Of a stretch of 64,000 nucleotides of DNA, positions 34,906 to 48,681 are shown in pieces. The DNA comes from Siphlonurus alternatus (Eukaryota > Arthropoda > Insecta > Ephemeroptera > Siphlonuridae). The notes under the pieces were generated by a model. It was given only the letters and a program-made list of their open reading frames with translations. It was not told where the DNA came from and did not search any database. The DNA lies in the NCBI GenBank assembly GCA_949825025.1, contig OX463778.1, positions 36,948,571-37,012,570 on the forward strand, in the 5' to 3' direction. The translations under genes were made by a program, and so were the position numbers. The first letter of the stretch is position 1; every line of letters begins with the position of its first letter.

Positions 34906-35400
34906 CATAAAATTGCAAGCGAATTTATTTCAATTTTTTAATTTAAATTTCACTGAATACTTATATTTATTATTTTGTGAAACTAATATTAATTTATTGA
35001 TCAGATTTACACCAAATTTTTTAAATTTTAAAGTAAATATACTACATTTGTAAGAAATATTTTATTACACACAATAAATTTAGTTTCATACAATTGTAAT
35101 ATATTTATTTAAAATTAAATATTTTAAATATTTTGATGTCCAGATTAGTCCAGATCAATTAATAAATTTATATTTGTATATATGTTTATTTATATTATAT
35201 TTTAATACTACTGCTGTATTGCAAGTAATTTTTATTTTGCCGCTGTATTTTTTAGATGCATATAGACCGGTAATAATAATTGTTTACCTCTATGATGGTT
35301 TATAAGAAAATGATACGTTCAAAATTATCACACTTTTCGCGGCGTCAACAGAAAAAGTGTGTGGGTGGGTTGGCTTGTTGGTTTGAGGAGAGAAGAAAGG

Positions 35401-35640
35401 GGACATTATAACAGCGAGCGAGCGTGAAAGATCCTCGCCATGTGTGGTTTTATGTCTTTCGGGCATTCCAGAGCGATCACGTGGTCACACTTGATTGGGG
35501 AGAGGCAGGCAGGCTGAGATTTAGCTGGGAAGATCTGCTTGCAGCGGGTCCAGCTGACGGTGCGGTGACGTAACCCGCGCCGCCCGCGCGCGTATTGTGC
35601 CAGTTTTCCGGCCGCCTTGTAGTGTTCGGATGTGATATTT
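35401..35640. promoter_or_regulatory. CpG-rich promoter-like island
   Basis: GC-rich block in AT-rich surroundings, with a TATAAC at 35407-35412 (plus strand), a CACGTG E-box near 35481, TGACGTAA near 35565 and CpG runs (CGCGCCGCCCGCGCGCG). A minus-strand frame (35406-35795) is open across it, with a Cys-containing end (CLSPIKCDHVIALECP), but it lacks a credible acceptor. Strand and target gene are unknown. Confidence 0.3.
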
Positions 35641-37917
35641 CGTGTACTGCAGCATTGAGTTGCTATATTATTTATTCCTGCATTGTTTTTCCCAGTGATA
35701 GAGTGAAATAATGTGTATAATGCAGTACAAATTAGTGACAATGTGATATAAAAGCCAACCATCGAAATAATTTTTTTCCATGGTATAATTAACATTTAAT
35801 TTTCCTTCAATATAAAAATTCAAATGTTTCAAATTTGATATGCGATCAATTAAAATAAATACATTTCATAAAATAATATAATGCAATGGTATTCTTAAAA
35901 GTGAGCCAGCTAAATAAAGCTACTTTCGAAAACAACCATCTGAAGAAAAGGTATATTAAATATTATGCTAATGAAGAAAATGGGAATTGTAAACATGTCA
36001 TATTTTAATAAAAAAAATGTAATAGCAACATATGTGTTTCAAATCTTAGAATTTTTTTCAAATCTTAGAATTTTTCTCATAATTTTAGTTCATATTGAAA
36101 TGTAGTATAAATATGTAATAAGTCAAATAAGTGTAATATTTTATACAAAAAAATAAAAAAGTCAACTATTTATAGTACAAAAACCCTGCTTGAATAAACA
36201 TAACTTTATAAGCTTCATTCTAATTTTTGAATTATTTTTGCTGTAAGGATTAATGACACCATTAGGAGTTATTCATAATTAAATAATTATTGCCCGTTGG
36301 TAAACGTTAAATACCTTGTAAATAAATATTTTTACACACAAAGATAAAGGATTTTTTTTTTTTACTATAAACCTGATCAAAAATTAAATAAAATAGGATC
36401 AAGGTTTTTTACTTATTAATTTTTTAGTCTCTTTAGATGCTGATTTGACTAATTTTTCTTAATTTTGACTAAAGCTACCGCAGCAGACTCAATGATATTC
36501 TTTAAAATAAATTCATTTCTTTTGTATTCTAAGAACTTGATCCTAAAATAAAATACTCTGAGGGGAGTTATGGTAGTATTATAATTTTAATAATTTTGCA
36601 TCAGTCACTGAAAAAATAGTAAACCTATATAAGAGGAAAGATTTATATAGGCTACATTAGGTTAGTTAAAAAGGAAACAGCATAAAATTTTGGGGTAGAA
36701 ACCCCCCTATCTGAGGCCTGCTCGCTCCCTCCTCCTCCCCCCCCCCCCCCCGTTTCAAAAGGTTTTTTATTGGTTGCGGATTGGTTTTTTTAAACGATGT
36801 TTTACGAAACGTTAATTCACCGGAAAAACCCCGGTCCTAGGAAACCTCTTGAATACGTTGTGTCACAACCGATATAAAGCGCTTCCGTGGATGGATAAAA
36901 ATCGCATTAATAACATTACTTTGTTATATGGGTAGTTAATACATTTGATCCAATTATTAATTAGTAGCATTGTAATTTGTATTGTTTGTACTTTGTAGGC
37001 TTTCAATAAGTTATCACAAACTGTCGTGTCTAATTACAAATGTAATTACGTACAATGTAGAATATCTTGTTTCCAAAAGCAGTTGTGGAAATTATTTTCG
37101 CATTTCAAACGCAATTTAAAAATTTAAACATATTTATAACTATGCCAATTTAAAAAGAACGATTTTTATTGAAAGTGCTAGATTTTTTGCATCCTAGATA
37201 TTTATTTCAAAATTTAAACTGAATTATATACAGTTGAATTATAATTATGTACAAATTTTAAATTATATATACGAAAATTTATTAAATTCTTGTTAAGAAT
37301 CCTAATTCATGAGGAAAAATTACGTTGTATGATTCCATTGGGATCTTTCTTTTATGGTACTGTACCAATCAAGCAGAATAAAAAAAATATGTAGATTGAA
37401 ACTTAATTAATTGAAAATTAATATAACTCATTTAATACTTATGGATTAACTTATAATGCAACCTTTGGAGTTTATTGAGACAAACTATAATTATATATTT
37501 CAAGTTAAAACTATATTGCATAAATAGGATTAAACTTAATTAATTTAAAGTTCAGTGATTTATAGAATTAATTAGACCAGCATATAACGAGGTGACATGA
37601 CCCGGAAACTCAGCAGCTGCCGTTTCTATCACCGATGATTGAGAACTTGTTTATTTACCTCTCATTCATAGATTATAGTTTATCATGTTATTTTACTGTA
37701 TAGCTATTTTATATTCATCAATAGGATTACCTGAAATTCCAGTAATGAATAGCTGAAATTTGAAACTACAACTAATAATTAATACTCATGCTTTTATGAA
37801 TAGTGCATAATAATTATTCATTCGTGTGTAAGAGGATGGTGATTAGTAATATTGTATTATACTAGCTTAATTTTTTTATAAATTGGAAATATAAATATAT
37901 CACGAATGAAATGTTTT

Positions 37918-38070
37918 GGGTGCAATTCACGAAGCAGTTGGCCAGGTTTCTAACCACGTTTAGCTTAACCACGTTTAACTATATCTGTTTTACGTGTTAA
38001 ACAATCTAGTTAAACATGGTTAAGTTAAACGTAGTTAGAAACCTGGCTAATTGCTTAGTGAATCGCTCCC
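37918..38070. mobile_element. Hairpin element B1, 153 bases
   Basis: Palindromic, with ends GGGTGCAATTCACGAAGCA and GGGAGCGATTCACTAAGCA (inverse). Interior CAGGTTTCTAACCACGTTTA is repeated inverted. ATGTTT follows on the right and precedes on the left, a likely 6-7-base target duplication. Confidence 0.75.
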
Positions 38071-39414
38071 ATGTTTGTTTGTTTTTGCTTATTCTATGTT
38101 GTTTTAATATTGCAGTTATATAAATAATAATTTTAAGTTGTATTTAGATTTTAGAGTGATAGATACTGTATCGATCAAGTGTAGTATATTATAATGATTT
38201 TATTTTAAAGTACAAGAAAAAGTTTCTTAAGTATCTTTAGATCAAATTTTAATACGAGTAAAAAAACACGCATGATAATACGATAATAACTTATAATAAG
38301 TATTCGAATTTTTCAATATAATATTTACACACCTCCGACAATCGTGCAATTAAATTGTATTAAAAACTTTGATTTACTGAGCATAATACATTGCTTGTGA
38401 TGTCTAAAAATTCCATATATAAATATTATTTTATATTTTAGTCTCAATTTAATTTTTGTAACAAATAATTTACTAGTCTAAATTCAAAATTAAATCTAAA
38501 TTAAGAAACGATTTTTCATAATTTATTTCGTTTCATTCAAAGTAATATGTGTTAAATATGTAATACATTTTATGATATCGATAGACCAGCATTAATACAT
38601 GTAATATCAATTTTAATTCCTAATTAATTATGTTCAATAAGGATGATTTCACCGTGTTCTGTACAGCAGGATGCATTGTAGTGTATGACCGATAGCAACC
38701 TCGTATGTATTTACTATTGTGGGAAATTGCATTGCGACGAGATTGCTCATTTAGGACTCCTAATTACTGTCACTGTGCATACGAGCGGTCGGAGTGACTA
38801 TAAAGCTACACAATTTGCAGTACTGGATGAACACAGCTGTGCAATTTTGTCGTTATATATTTTATATTTATCAATTTACGATATAATTATCACTTGGATA
38901 AAATATTTATTTCCTAATTTGTTAATTTACGATTGGAAGCTCATTCGTCAATGCTTATTTTTTTTTAACTTCAAAGCTAAGATTTTTACTTATTTTCAAT
39001 CAAAATATAAAATTAAACTTACTTACTTATTTCTGAAATTTTTGAATAAATTATGAGTTAGAGTTTTTCTTGTTATTTATTGCTTATAATATTATTATTA
39101 TTATTATTTTAAATGTCTTATTAGTGAAAAATAAGAATACAGTCCTACCAAGGCCGGAAGCCTGATGGGCCTTTTTATAATTGGTAAAATATAATTACAT
39201 ATTCAAATTCAAATTCAAATTTTTATTTCGATCATAGGCTGTACAGCATTTGTAATTATATGTAAAATAGAAACTGATGCTTGTTTTAATTGTATGAATT
39301 TATTTTTTGATATAAAAAATATAAAAACAAACTTAAAAATTATCTTATTGAAATATTTTAATTTTTGTATAAAATTTTTTACTTCAAATCAATACTCGTA
39401 ATAAATTAAGTTAC
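38071..39414. other. AT-rich spacer with unassigned plus-strand open frame
   Basis: A frame from ATG at 38685 (123 codons to 39056) has a GC-richer first half (Cys and His residues: CIYYCGKLHCDE) and a hydrophobic AT-rich tail. No family recognised; could be chance. Confidence 0.3.
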
Positions 39415-39548
39415 CATCACCAAAATTGCTTTTCGTGTTGTTTTTTGAACATTTTTTCCTTGTTCTCGTTTCAATAATGCTTTAACTTGATCACACTCAA
39501 TGCCCTCACCGCATCCAGAGAATTTCTGACACTCACGAGTACCGCAGC
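39415..39548 (-). CDS. Cysteine-rich internal exon, protein not recognised
   Basis: On the minus strand an acceptor TTTATAG opens at 39548 and a donor GTAACTT follows 39415. The frame needs one base from an upstream exon and ends on a full codon (phase 1 to phase 0, 134 bases). The translation is GCGTRECQKFSGCGEGIECD followed by a basic, helix-like stretch (QVKALLKREQGKN...) ending in ILVM. Four Cys fall in the first 20 residues, which suggests an extracellular or secreted protein. I do not recognise the family. No flanking exon could be joined in phase: the block at 44362-44545 would introduce a stop. The coding call rests on the open frame, splice sites and non-random composition. Confidence 0.4.
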
Positions 39549-42143
39549 CTATAAATTGAAGTTTTAGAATAACTATGGAGGGGAAGCCACAAAAGGTTAA
39601 GCAAACAATGTGTGTGTAATACACATATTACAATGTAATATGTAAGTATAAAATTCAAAATTCGTATGTATATACATATTATGTGAAAGGGGTTCTTGAA
39701 TTACTTCTACATCATTGTATGCAGTATAATACTGTATAATATATCATGTTAGTATATATTGTTATTTTAAAAAAGACAAAAAATTAAAAATGGTACTACG
39801 TTCCTTTATCGTTAAAATAATTATTTATCAATATCATATCAAATTGTCGCATGATCATTTTAGTCAGAAATTATAATGATAAATATTATCGTGCGAAATA
39901 TTTATGGTTGATAAAACTGTGTATATACATATAGTGTGTATACATACTGATGTACTACTCATGTATACAGTATGATAATTGTTTAAAATTTTAAGAAAAT
40001 TATTTTTTTAATATTTTAAATTATGGACAAGTTTCATTCATAATTTACACTAATTACAATTAAAAAATAATGTTTTTAAAATGGTTTAAATGCAATACCT
40101 ATACAAAAATTATTAATGTTATTAGCTTTGCATATTTTATAATAGATTATAAATAATACCTACATTAAATAAATTATTGGGTTCTCTTTAGGAAATGTTA
40201 ACTTAATTAAAAATTGTTGTTGATTATTGCAGCAAAAATGAAGTTAATACATCATAAGTGTGCAACGACAACATTTGCTTTTGATGATGTCACAGAGCTT
40301 CGACATTCTAGCTGCTGCTAAGTCTATGAACATTAAATTTACATTATAGTAATAATATTTACTTCTGCGTTATTCGCTACTCTGTTGTTTTAGTAGTAAT
40401 AATGTATGTATGCAGGTACCTTTCATTCCATTAAACTGTTATGGACAGTAGCTTAACACACCATTTGAATCTAGGTTATGTTAGTTAACTCAAATATGCA
40501 TCATTCTCAATATTTTAGCTTGCATTACACATAATGCAACAAATAATAATAATAATTATGAAAAATTAAAACTTTGCAATAAATGTTTTTAATAAGTTCT
40601 TACAACAGTTAGTTGTTAATTAGTCATAAAGAAACGCTATTGGTGCAGCAGAATTGCACATTTCCACTCATTTTGGCCATAACTGTACAACTATATTAAA
40701 TGAAAAAAATGTATCATAACACCATTGAATTATATTGAATGAGCAATAATTATACGTAACGATGGTACGTTGGAGGTGGGAAGAAAGCTACATTTACACA
40801 AAGCGTTCCAAACATGAGACGCATTTAAAAAAAAAAAAAAAATCTGTACATGTATAAATAACAAGATTTTCTCGACATATTTATACAATTATACTCGCCT
40901 TGTGTAACGCTTAACTAAAGGACTTTGCTTGATAATAAGCGTATTTTCATGCTAGAGTTTCATATTATTTGCTTTTTGCAATTTCATTTCAGGTGGAACC
41001 ATAAAAGTACGTTGACTTACATTAAAATTGTACTTTTTATTTATAATGAAAAAATATAAATATATACTGTATAATATAAATAGGTAAAATTCTCATGATC
41101 CTGCTATAATTATATTTTATATTGAATTGTAAATTGAAAAATAGAAGTATAATATGGTATAAAATGAAAAAGAAGTGAACTCCGCTAATGGGGGCAAATA
41201 TAAAAATAATCTAAAAATAAAAATGCCAAGAAAGAAATCTTTGATTCTTGAGTGCAGAATAAATTTGATTTGAAACCTTGAAAATATAAGTGATATTTTA
41301 GGATTGCTTTTATTTTAATATTATACAGTGTAATATAAAAACATATTTTGGTTGACTTATCGAGCTAAAAATATATTTTTTTTCTGCATTTCTATTTGCT
41401 GGATTTTATAACCATAAATAATTATAATGGAAAACCTAAAACTAATGAAATTTGTATTGCCTATTTGGATACAGTAGCTCCAGTTTTGTAGCTTTATTTA
41501 TTTCTTTTCATTTTTTTTTTTTACACTCAAACACCCGTAAAATCTTGTTGCAAAATGCTGCGTGACGTCATATTCATACAAATATTTAACTCATATTTAA
41601 CGATACAGGGAAATGCGTTACATGACTATGAAGTCACAACGGCTGTCACCTCAAGTTTTAGAGGGTTCAAAAGAAAACAGAAAAAATGGCACTTCAGAAC
41701 TCTAGAGGGCATCCATTTATTTAATTATGCAATAAAAATTTCATTCAGGTTGTCCAGCAGTATGTGCAATTTCTAGGTCTGTATCACCACATTGTACGCA
41801 GGATCTTGTACCTACTCATTGGGCGGGCGTGTTACTTAAAATTATCATGCTCTAACATCAATTTGAAGAGAACTGGAAAGTAGGAATACTTTTTTTTATA
41901 GTTTTCTGTTTCATATTATTTCATAACATATGGTGAGATAATTTGGAAGTGTTACAAATTAAATGCCATATATTTTTTTATTTCATTTTCCATGCTGCGA
42001 TATAATTCATAATTTAATTTACATTATTACATATATGACGTAAGCTATATAAAGATTATTACTTTAATTTAACCATTTGCAATTTAATTGAAATATTTCG
42101 TTTTTTTCCCCACTTCTTCTAATAAAATTACAAACAGTTATTT

Positions 42144-42188
42144 ATAAGGTTATAAACCTAATACTCAGTATTAGTTTTATAACCTTAT
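42144..42188. repeat. 45-base near-perfect hairpin
   Basis: ATAAGGTTATAAACCTAATACT and its inverse meet at a short CAGT centre. Confidence 0.8.
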
Positions 42189-42757
42189 ATACAAGTGTAA
42201 TTTAGCCTAATTTCATGTCACAATAAAATGTCATACGTTGTTAACAACAACACTCAAGGTTGATCGAAAACATACCAATATAGAAATCACATTATCTACA
42301 TATAAATTATATAGCTAAAATACGTACTTTCTTATCCTCTATACCCTCTAAACTAGACATTTATTTAATGATTAATAACATATTCGTGGTCATTGCCCAT
42401 TATTTTCCGATGGTAACCCTAAAATGTTTTTACATCTAAAAATAAAGGATAAATCGACTATTAACTTATAATCATACAAAAAATTAATATCATCAAGTTT
42501 TGAGTTATTAATTTTTTAGATGATTACTTGAATAAATTTTAACTATTCGCCGCATAGAGGCTTCAAAAGTCAGCTGATTTTGCGGTGTTCCCACCGTCCT
42601 ATTCAACCCCATTTAAAAAAACTCGAAATTGATTTTTTGACATAAAAGAAATTTTTTATAGAGAAAAATAAGTTCTTGATTCATTATCAAAAAGTCCCTA
42701 AATGGGGAGGGGGTAGAAGATATTTTCAAATCAATAGCTTTAATAGAGTTATATTAA

Positions 42758-42896
42758 GGGGCATTCATAAAGCCCTAAGGCCACATTTAGGGCTCGATAA
42801 TTTAAAGCCCAATTTTAGACATGATTTTTAGACCCAAAATTTCTGGTCTTAAATTATCGAGCCCTAAATGTGGCCTTAAGACTTTGTGAATGCCCC
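42758..42896. mobile_element. Hairpin element B2, 139 bases
   Basis: Ends GGGGCATTCATAAAGCCCT and GGGGCATTCACAAAGTCTT (inverse). The arm continues AAGGCCACATTTAGGGCTCG. The terminal motif is shared with the elements at 37.9 and 48.6 kb; the interior is different. Confidence 0.8.
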
Positions 42897-44361
42897 TTAT
42901 TGAGAAAAAAAAATCTAATATGGTGGCTTACGGAGAAAATTTTTACACCGGGGAATACTTGAAGGCTTTATTTATAGCCTATAACGTATCTAAAAAAACC
43001 TCCATGCTATAATTTTTTTTCTAAAAAATTAATTGATTTGAAATTATGGGAACGATTTTCCATCTGCTATTTAAAAGGCATAGTGCCTTTTACCGTTATT
43101 GTTATAACAGTTAAACTATCCCCACATAATTATAATTATGTATTTATTATTTACATTCATTACTGTATTATTATTACGAATTGATTTTTATGCCCACAAT
43201 AAGTTCGATCTAAAAGTAAAATAAATAGGTAATCTTTTAATTTAATGCAATAATTTTAGCCTCACAAGTGTTCAAAAGAAAATTCTCGTTTATTTCTTTG
43301 CATCTTAATTTTGTCTTTAAAGTTTTGCTTTGAAAGTGAAACTGAAATAAAAATAAATGTAATATTATAAATTTTATTGGGCTCACGGAAATCATAACTT
43401 TTTAGAGATATCATAATAATAAAAATTTTAAGCAATTTTCACCACACTTCTAAATTGATATTATATATCCGCAATTTTTTTTTGGTACTGGCGTTGATTG
43501 ACTCACAGGAAGATAAAATTATAGTCCTTCAAAATGTAATTCCAGTTGCATGTATTCCCTTAGAGTAAAATTTGCATGTCAAACGCCGTCACAACTCGTC
43601 GTTCTGTATGTTTTATATGCAGCGTGCAGCGTCAATATCTCGGCTTGACTGACAGGTGTTGGAAATGAACAGCCGTAATAATACATAGCTTCGTTAATTT
43701 ATCCAATTATAAATCCATATGATAATTGTGTTTACATCATTATATAGAATGCTTAAAATTGTATTTACAATTTTATAACATCCAACACACAGCAATCAAT
43801 AAAAACTAAAGTAAATTATATAAGAATAATACCGCAATTATTATAATATATTATATACTTTTTAAACTACAAAATACTTAAAAATTAATAATGAGGTTAT
43901 AGTTGCAATCTGCATTGCAGAGACGTTCTCGTATACTTCGCATTATTGTGCTTACAAGTGTTCTAATTAATTGAATAACGTAGTTAAAACTTTACTACAA
44001 ACAAAGCATTGTATATTTATAGAAACCTCATTATAACAAGAATAAATAAATATTTTAATTTGTGATCTCGTAAATTATGTAACCATAGTTCACATAAAAA
44101 ATTTATGAATTGAATCCACTTGCAACTATCAATACTAAATATACCAGCTAGTATAATGTATGACTTGCTATATAATATGCAAAATTTATAATTCATGTTA
44201 TAATGAATAAATTATTATCTGAAAAAAAGTCACCAAGCATTAAATAAAATTATAAATTAATTTGTATTTTAGTACATTCTATATTAAATTTATAAAAAAA
44301 AAATCTAAAAAATCTTACTATGTATTGAACGTTTTATTAAATTTTTTACGTGATTTTTTAC

Positions 44362-44545
44362 CTGGATTTTAGTAGTGCAAGTTGCCTGCAATCAAAACAC
44401 TGTGAGCGAAGCCACGCTTGGCCGGAGAAGAATACGGGCTGATCGTGGGGATTGATGAGGTGCAGTGACCTGAGCTTGAAGCTTCTTGAGCCGGAGGTGG
44501 CCGCTTGCACCAACGTCAGCAACAACACCCCCGTATGCTCAGCTA
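44362..44545 (-). other. GC-rich exon-like block, coding status uncertain
   Basis: A 184-base block stands out from AT-rich flanks. On the minus strand it is bounded by an acceptor CTAATTCAG and a donor TCCAG|GTAAAA. Two frames are open over most of it. One reads VLLLTLVQAATSGSRSFKLR and on through INPHDQPVFF; another reads AYGGVVADVGASGHLRLKK. Neither matches a family I know. The first frame would join in phase to the exon ending at 48049, but that exon has no ATG. It may be an untranslated exon of the gene with the 48.2 kb promoter. A plus-strand exon cannot be excluded. Confidence 0.3.
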
Positions 44546-45370
44546 CTGAATTAGTTAAATTGGAACCTCCGTGATTTTTTTAAAGACGTGATGTTATTTC
44601 ATATAATTCTAAAAATAGGGCAGCTAATTTCAAATTTTTAGACGTTCAATGTTTTATACATAAAAGAATGAAATAATCAACTCATTATAAAGTGCTTTTT
44701 TTATTTCATCCTCGACGCATGTTTTTTTTTTGTTAATGATTAATTATAGATCAAAAATTTTTAATGATTAAGTTTTGAAGTTCTTCTTGCAACCAATATA
44801 GCTGAGTTATATGACAATCAAACTTGATATTAATTAAGCAACATTAATACAATGATTTTTTATTTTATTCTTGCAGTCTTCAGAGGAACAAAATATAATA
44901 ATAGTATTTAAAATAATGCAAAATTGAAATGTCTGCATGTTTCATTTAACCTGGTTTTATTCATAAATATTCGACATTATTTTGTCTCGAATTCTGCTAA
45001 TGAGGAAAATATTTTTAAATTGTTATCAAATAGATATTACAAACGCGACGAAATCCAAGTTAAATGTTACGGAAAAAAATACATATACATATATTCAACT
45101 TTAAATTTCACACGTGTTAAAAATTACTGTTGTTAAGTATTATGTTTGTTTGTTTTTTTTACTCACGCGCAGAAATTAATGTTATTCAACTTTTATAAAA
45201 AGCTGTACGCGGAATTTGCGAGGCTGTATAATAATAATAATATATATGCATGTGCTTTTACCTAGCCGTGTGATAATGTATATATAATTTTAGTATTAAA
45301 CATGCTTTTTCACTTTAAAGGAGTGTGTTGTGTTTGTTTTTTGCTGAATGATTTGAAATATGAATTACAA

Positions 45371-45437
<67 letters not shown>
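45371..45437. repeat. TA microsatellite
   Basis: About 33 TA units. Confidence 0.9.
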
Positions 45438-45440
<3 letters not shown>

Positions 45441-46424
45441 GAAAGAAAATGTCTATACGCTAAATATTTGAATATTCTTTCTGTTGTACAAAATGCTCCG
45501 TGGAAGTCCATTTAATTAACTGAAAATGTCACAGAGATGCTAATAATTCAAAATAGATTCTTTCATTAATACTTAAAATGTATTATACTGTGGATGGGTT
45601 TTTGATCATTTCATTTGTTCATATAATACAACATATTTTACAATTTACTGGCGATTCTATAAAAAGAGGTGATTCTTACTTTTATTAGTAAATTATAGCA
45701 AATTGTAAGTGATTTACGTAAATTAAATTTCAATTAACGTATGATTATTTTAAAACTCATTGTAATTAAATAGTTATAATGCAAAAAATATTAAATATTA
45801 AATACTGCTTGCCTTGTAATTTCAACCTCGTTCAGCAACGCTTCTCGTAAAACTTGAAAAATGTTAGTTTTTAATTGAATGACGAGACAAAATTGAATCG
45901 GAAAAAATGTATTACCTTTAATCGATTACTATTATCGGTTTAAGTTCATTAACGAAAATTATAATAGTTCTTTCTTCCGAATATAGACACCGAATTCACT
46001 TGTTTTCTATGCTTGAAGGGCCCATTTTCCAAGCCCCTCTATAGCTATAATGCTAATTATTATAAGTTGTGGTCAAATTTTAGACCATGTATGCAAACAT
46101 AATAATTTTATATAATAAAATAAATAAATCTTAATTTAATTTGCATATAAATATGGAACAAAATGTTATCATTATAAAATGCGGTCATAAGATTTAAAAA
46201 AAAGACTATTACTTACTTGTTATACTTATTATAAGAACTAAATATTTTCCTTTGTTTCATATATAAATATCACTGTTATAGTTTTCCTAAAGAATGATAT
46301 ACATGAAAAATACACTATAATCTTGCACTGGTTTTGAGATTACTCTTACAAAAGATTCATTTCTACTGGACGTTTTCATTTAGTTGAGCAAGCTGCTTGG
46401 AAAGCTAGTGTAGTAGGGCGCGCT

Positions 46425-46530
46425 TTGATCATTAATACGAATACATATAGTGGGCAGCAGGCGAGCAGGCCACTCGCTGCCACCACCACCGCCGCGCGAT
46501 GTACTCAGCTCGGGGCCAGCGGAAAACGTG
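46425..46530. other. GC-rich exon- or promoter-like block
   Basis: Short CpG-rich block with CCACCACCACCGCCGCG in an AT-rich region. No good splice donor and no long conserved-looking frame were seen. A non-coding exon or promoter are the options. Confidence 0.2.
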
Positions 46531-48048
46531 ATATATACATTAATAATTTCTTAGATATATACATAAATATTATATACATGCAGTATATTACTTGCTTTGT
46601 ATGTTGTACAAACGGAGGGCGAAAATTTATTTTTCTTTACCATTTTTTTCTTTTTAATATTGCACTGCAAATAAAGTGATAAACATAAAGTATAAATGTT
46701 GCTGTATTCATGCATGCCTTAATAAAATAAAAAAAAATCGTTGCTTTTTCACTTTATTAAAAAATATATATAATATTTTATATGAGACCTTGATGTTTGG
46801 TATTCAGATATGGACGTTGAAATAAAGCAGATATAAAAATATATTATAATCTGCCTCTTAGTACAAACTTAAAATATTTACATAACAAAAACTGCTGCTT
46901 TTTAAGACTCAAATATTACGATTAATATTTATAAAAATTACACTCTAAATCTAAAAAGTTCAAAAGTATATCTTATTCATTATTACCAGTAATAATCAAT
47001 TTTTAGTTTCATAAAAACAATGCTAATTACTAATTATTACAATAATACTTTTGCATGAGCATACAGCACGAGGCAGAGCATCTATAAGATAAAGTTTTAG
47101 CATATATATATATCAGTGGCTTTAGGCAATTTTCGTATGTAATAACCTAATAGAATTTTTTTAATTGGCGTATTAAGATTTTTTTTTCAAGCTACGTTGA
47201 ATAAACTGAAATTAATAATGTTTTGGAAATAATGTAAAAATATTAGGCTGGTAAATCCAAGATGTAATAAATTTGCAGGAAAGTCTGGTGCTGTTTTAGC
47301 AGAAGCTATATTTTTTCTTGTCTTTTTCCTTGAAAACATCGATACGATGAAATATTTTATTAACATTTAGAAAATAACCGAGGACATATAGCTAAAAATT
47401 TACATCCAACTAGGATTAGGGTACGTGGTATTTTATACAATTGTATGAACACATAATTATTATTGTTGTAAGTAATACAAGTATAGTACACCGCTTGTAC
47501 AAATATAAAAATGAGATCTTAAAATACTCAAGAATACAACCGTAAACTTGACCTTACTGCATGCATGGCTTAAAAATTTACATAATGACCGAATTATTAA
47601 TACCTAAAATGTTGTGTCAGAAAAAATATCCACACTTCAAATATGATTCAATATGAACAATTAAATAATATAGTATTTTTCTACAATTTTTAAAAAAAAA
47701 AAATATTAGCTTATTTCAGTCAAAATGATGACTGCACTATATTCATTATTATAAATTATAACAAGGGGTGCAAGAGAGAACACTTCTGTATTAACTAATA
47801 AATAATAATAAACTTTTAAATTAAAACGTAATAATAGCAAAGAAAACTTTTTCTGTGATTAAATTAAACATAATATGCACAAATTTAAAAACTTTTTTCT
47901 CGTTAGCATAACTTTATAATTTATTTATAGTATAATATTCTAATACATATAACGGTCAAAATAAATTATATGAATATTCAGTATTCAGTACATTACAAAA
48001 GTTGAAAGTGACTTCTATCATCCAGACGTGCTTGTGTCGGGTACTTAC

Positions 48049-48202
48049 TTGCTAACTTGAGAGCGGAGAGGCTGAGGATGAAGAGAGAGGCGAAGGCGAC
48101 GGCCGTGGAGTGAGGCAAGTCACTTGTTGAGCACGGCCCAAGACAACGATGTTCCTGCTTGTTCGCTCGTGCGCTGCGTCGGGTTGAGCTGCTAGGATAC
48201 GG
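48049..48202 (-). other. Putative first exon (5' UTR) of a minus-strand gene
   Basis: CpG-rich block whose minus strand runs from a TATA box (48232-48225) to a strong donor AGCAA|GTAAGTACC. The start site is estimated about 30 bases below the TATA box. There is no ATG in this exon, so it should be untranslated, although one frame reads like a signal peptide core (AFASLFILSLSALKLA). It may be a distal DH31 promoter more than 23 kb upstream, or the start of a separate gene including the blocks at 44.4 or 39.4 kb. Confidence 0.5.
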
Positions 48203-48224
48203 GGCCTCGCGTGCGGCGACGGCG

Positions 48225-48232
48225 CTTAAATA
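48225..48232 (-). promoter_or_regulatory. TATA box with CpG-rich upstream region
   Basis: The minus strand reads TATTTAAG immediately upstream of the exon ending at 48049. Upstream sequence (about 48240-48370) is very GC-rich, with GCCCGCC-type boxes, an inverted CCAAT near 48295 and a CRE half-site TACGTCACGTA near 48360. This is the clearest promoter-like island in the window. Confidence 0.55.
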
Positions 48233-48601
48233 CACGACACGGCGCCGCGGCGCACCCGGACCAGCCCCCGCCCTCACCCCAACCCGGTGTGACGACCAAT
48301 CGCCCGCCCAGCCCGCCCCCGCGAGGCTTCAGCACTGCCAAGAGAGGACACCTGTGGAGTACGTCACGTAACCTGCTAACTGGACCCTTCCTAATTACCT
48401 ACAATATTCAAGATAGACCTGCATATATATAAGATATACTTGTACAATGTCAAGTCAAGGAAATATTATATCTACATCAATGGTGACTAAAAATAATGTT
48501 TTAAGATATTCTTGACATTTTTCAGCAGAATTATGTAAAAGAATAATCTTGATTCAATATATATATATTTTTTAAATTGTGTTTATTCATAAAACAGCAT
48601 G

Positions 48602-48681
48602 GGGGGCATTCACAAAGCACTTTAACCCCAACTTTAACCCCATTCACAAAGTTGGGGTTAAAGTGCTTTGTGAATGCCCCC
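48602..48681. mobile_element. Hairpin element B3, 80 bases
   Basis: GGGGGCATTCACAAAGCACT and its perfect inverse flank ...AACTTTAACCCCATTCACAAAGTTGG. Within the loop the CATTCACAAAG motif appears a third time. Lies just upstream of the CpG promoter at 48.2 kb. Confidence 0.8.
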
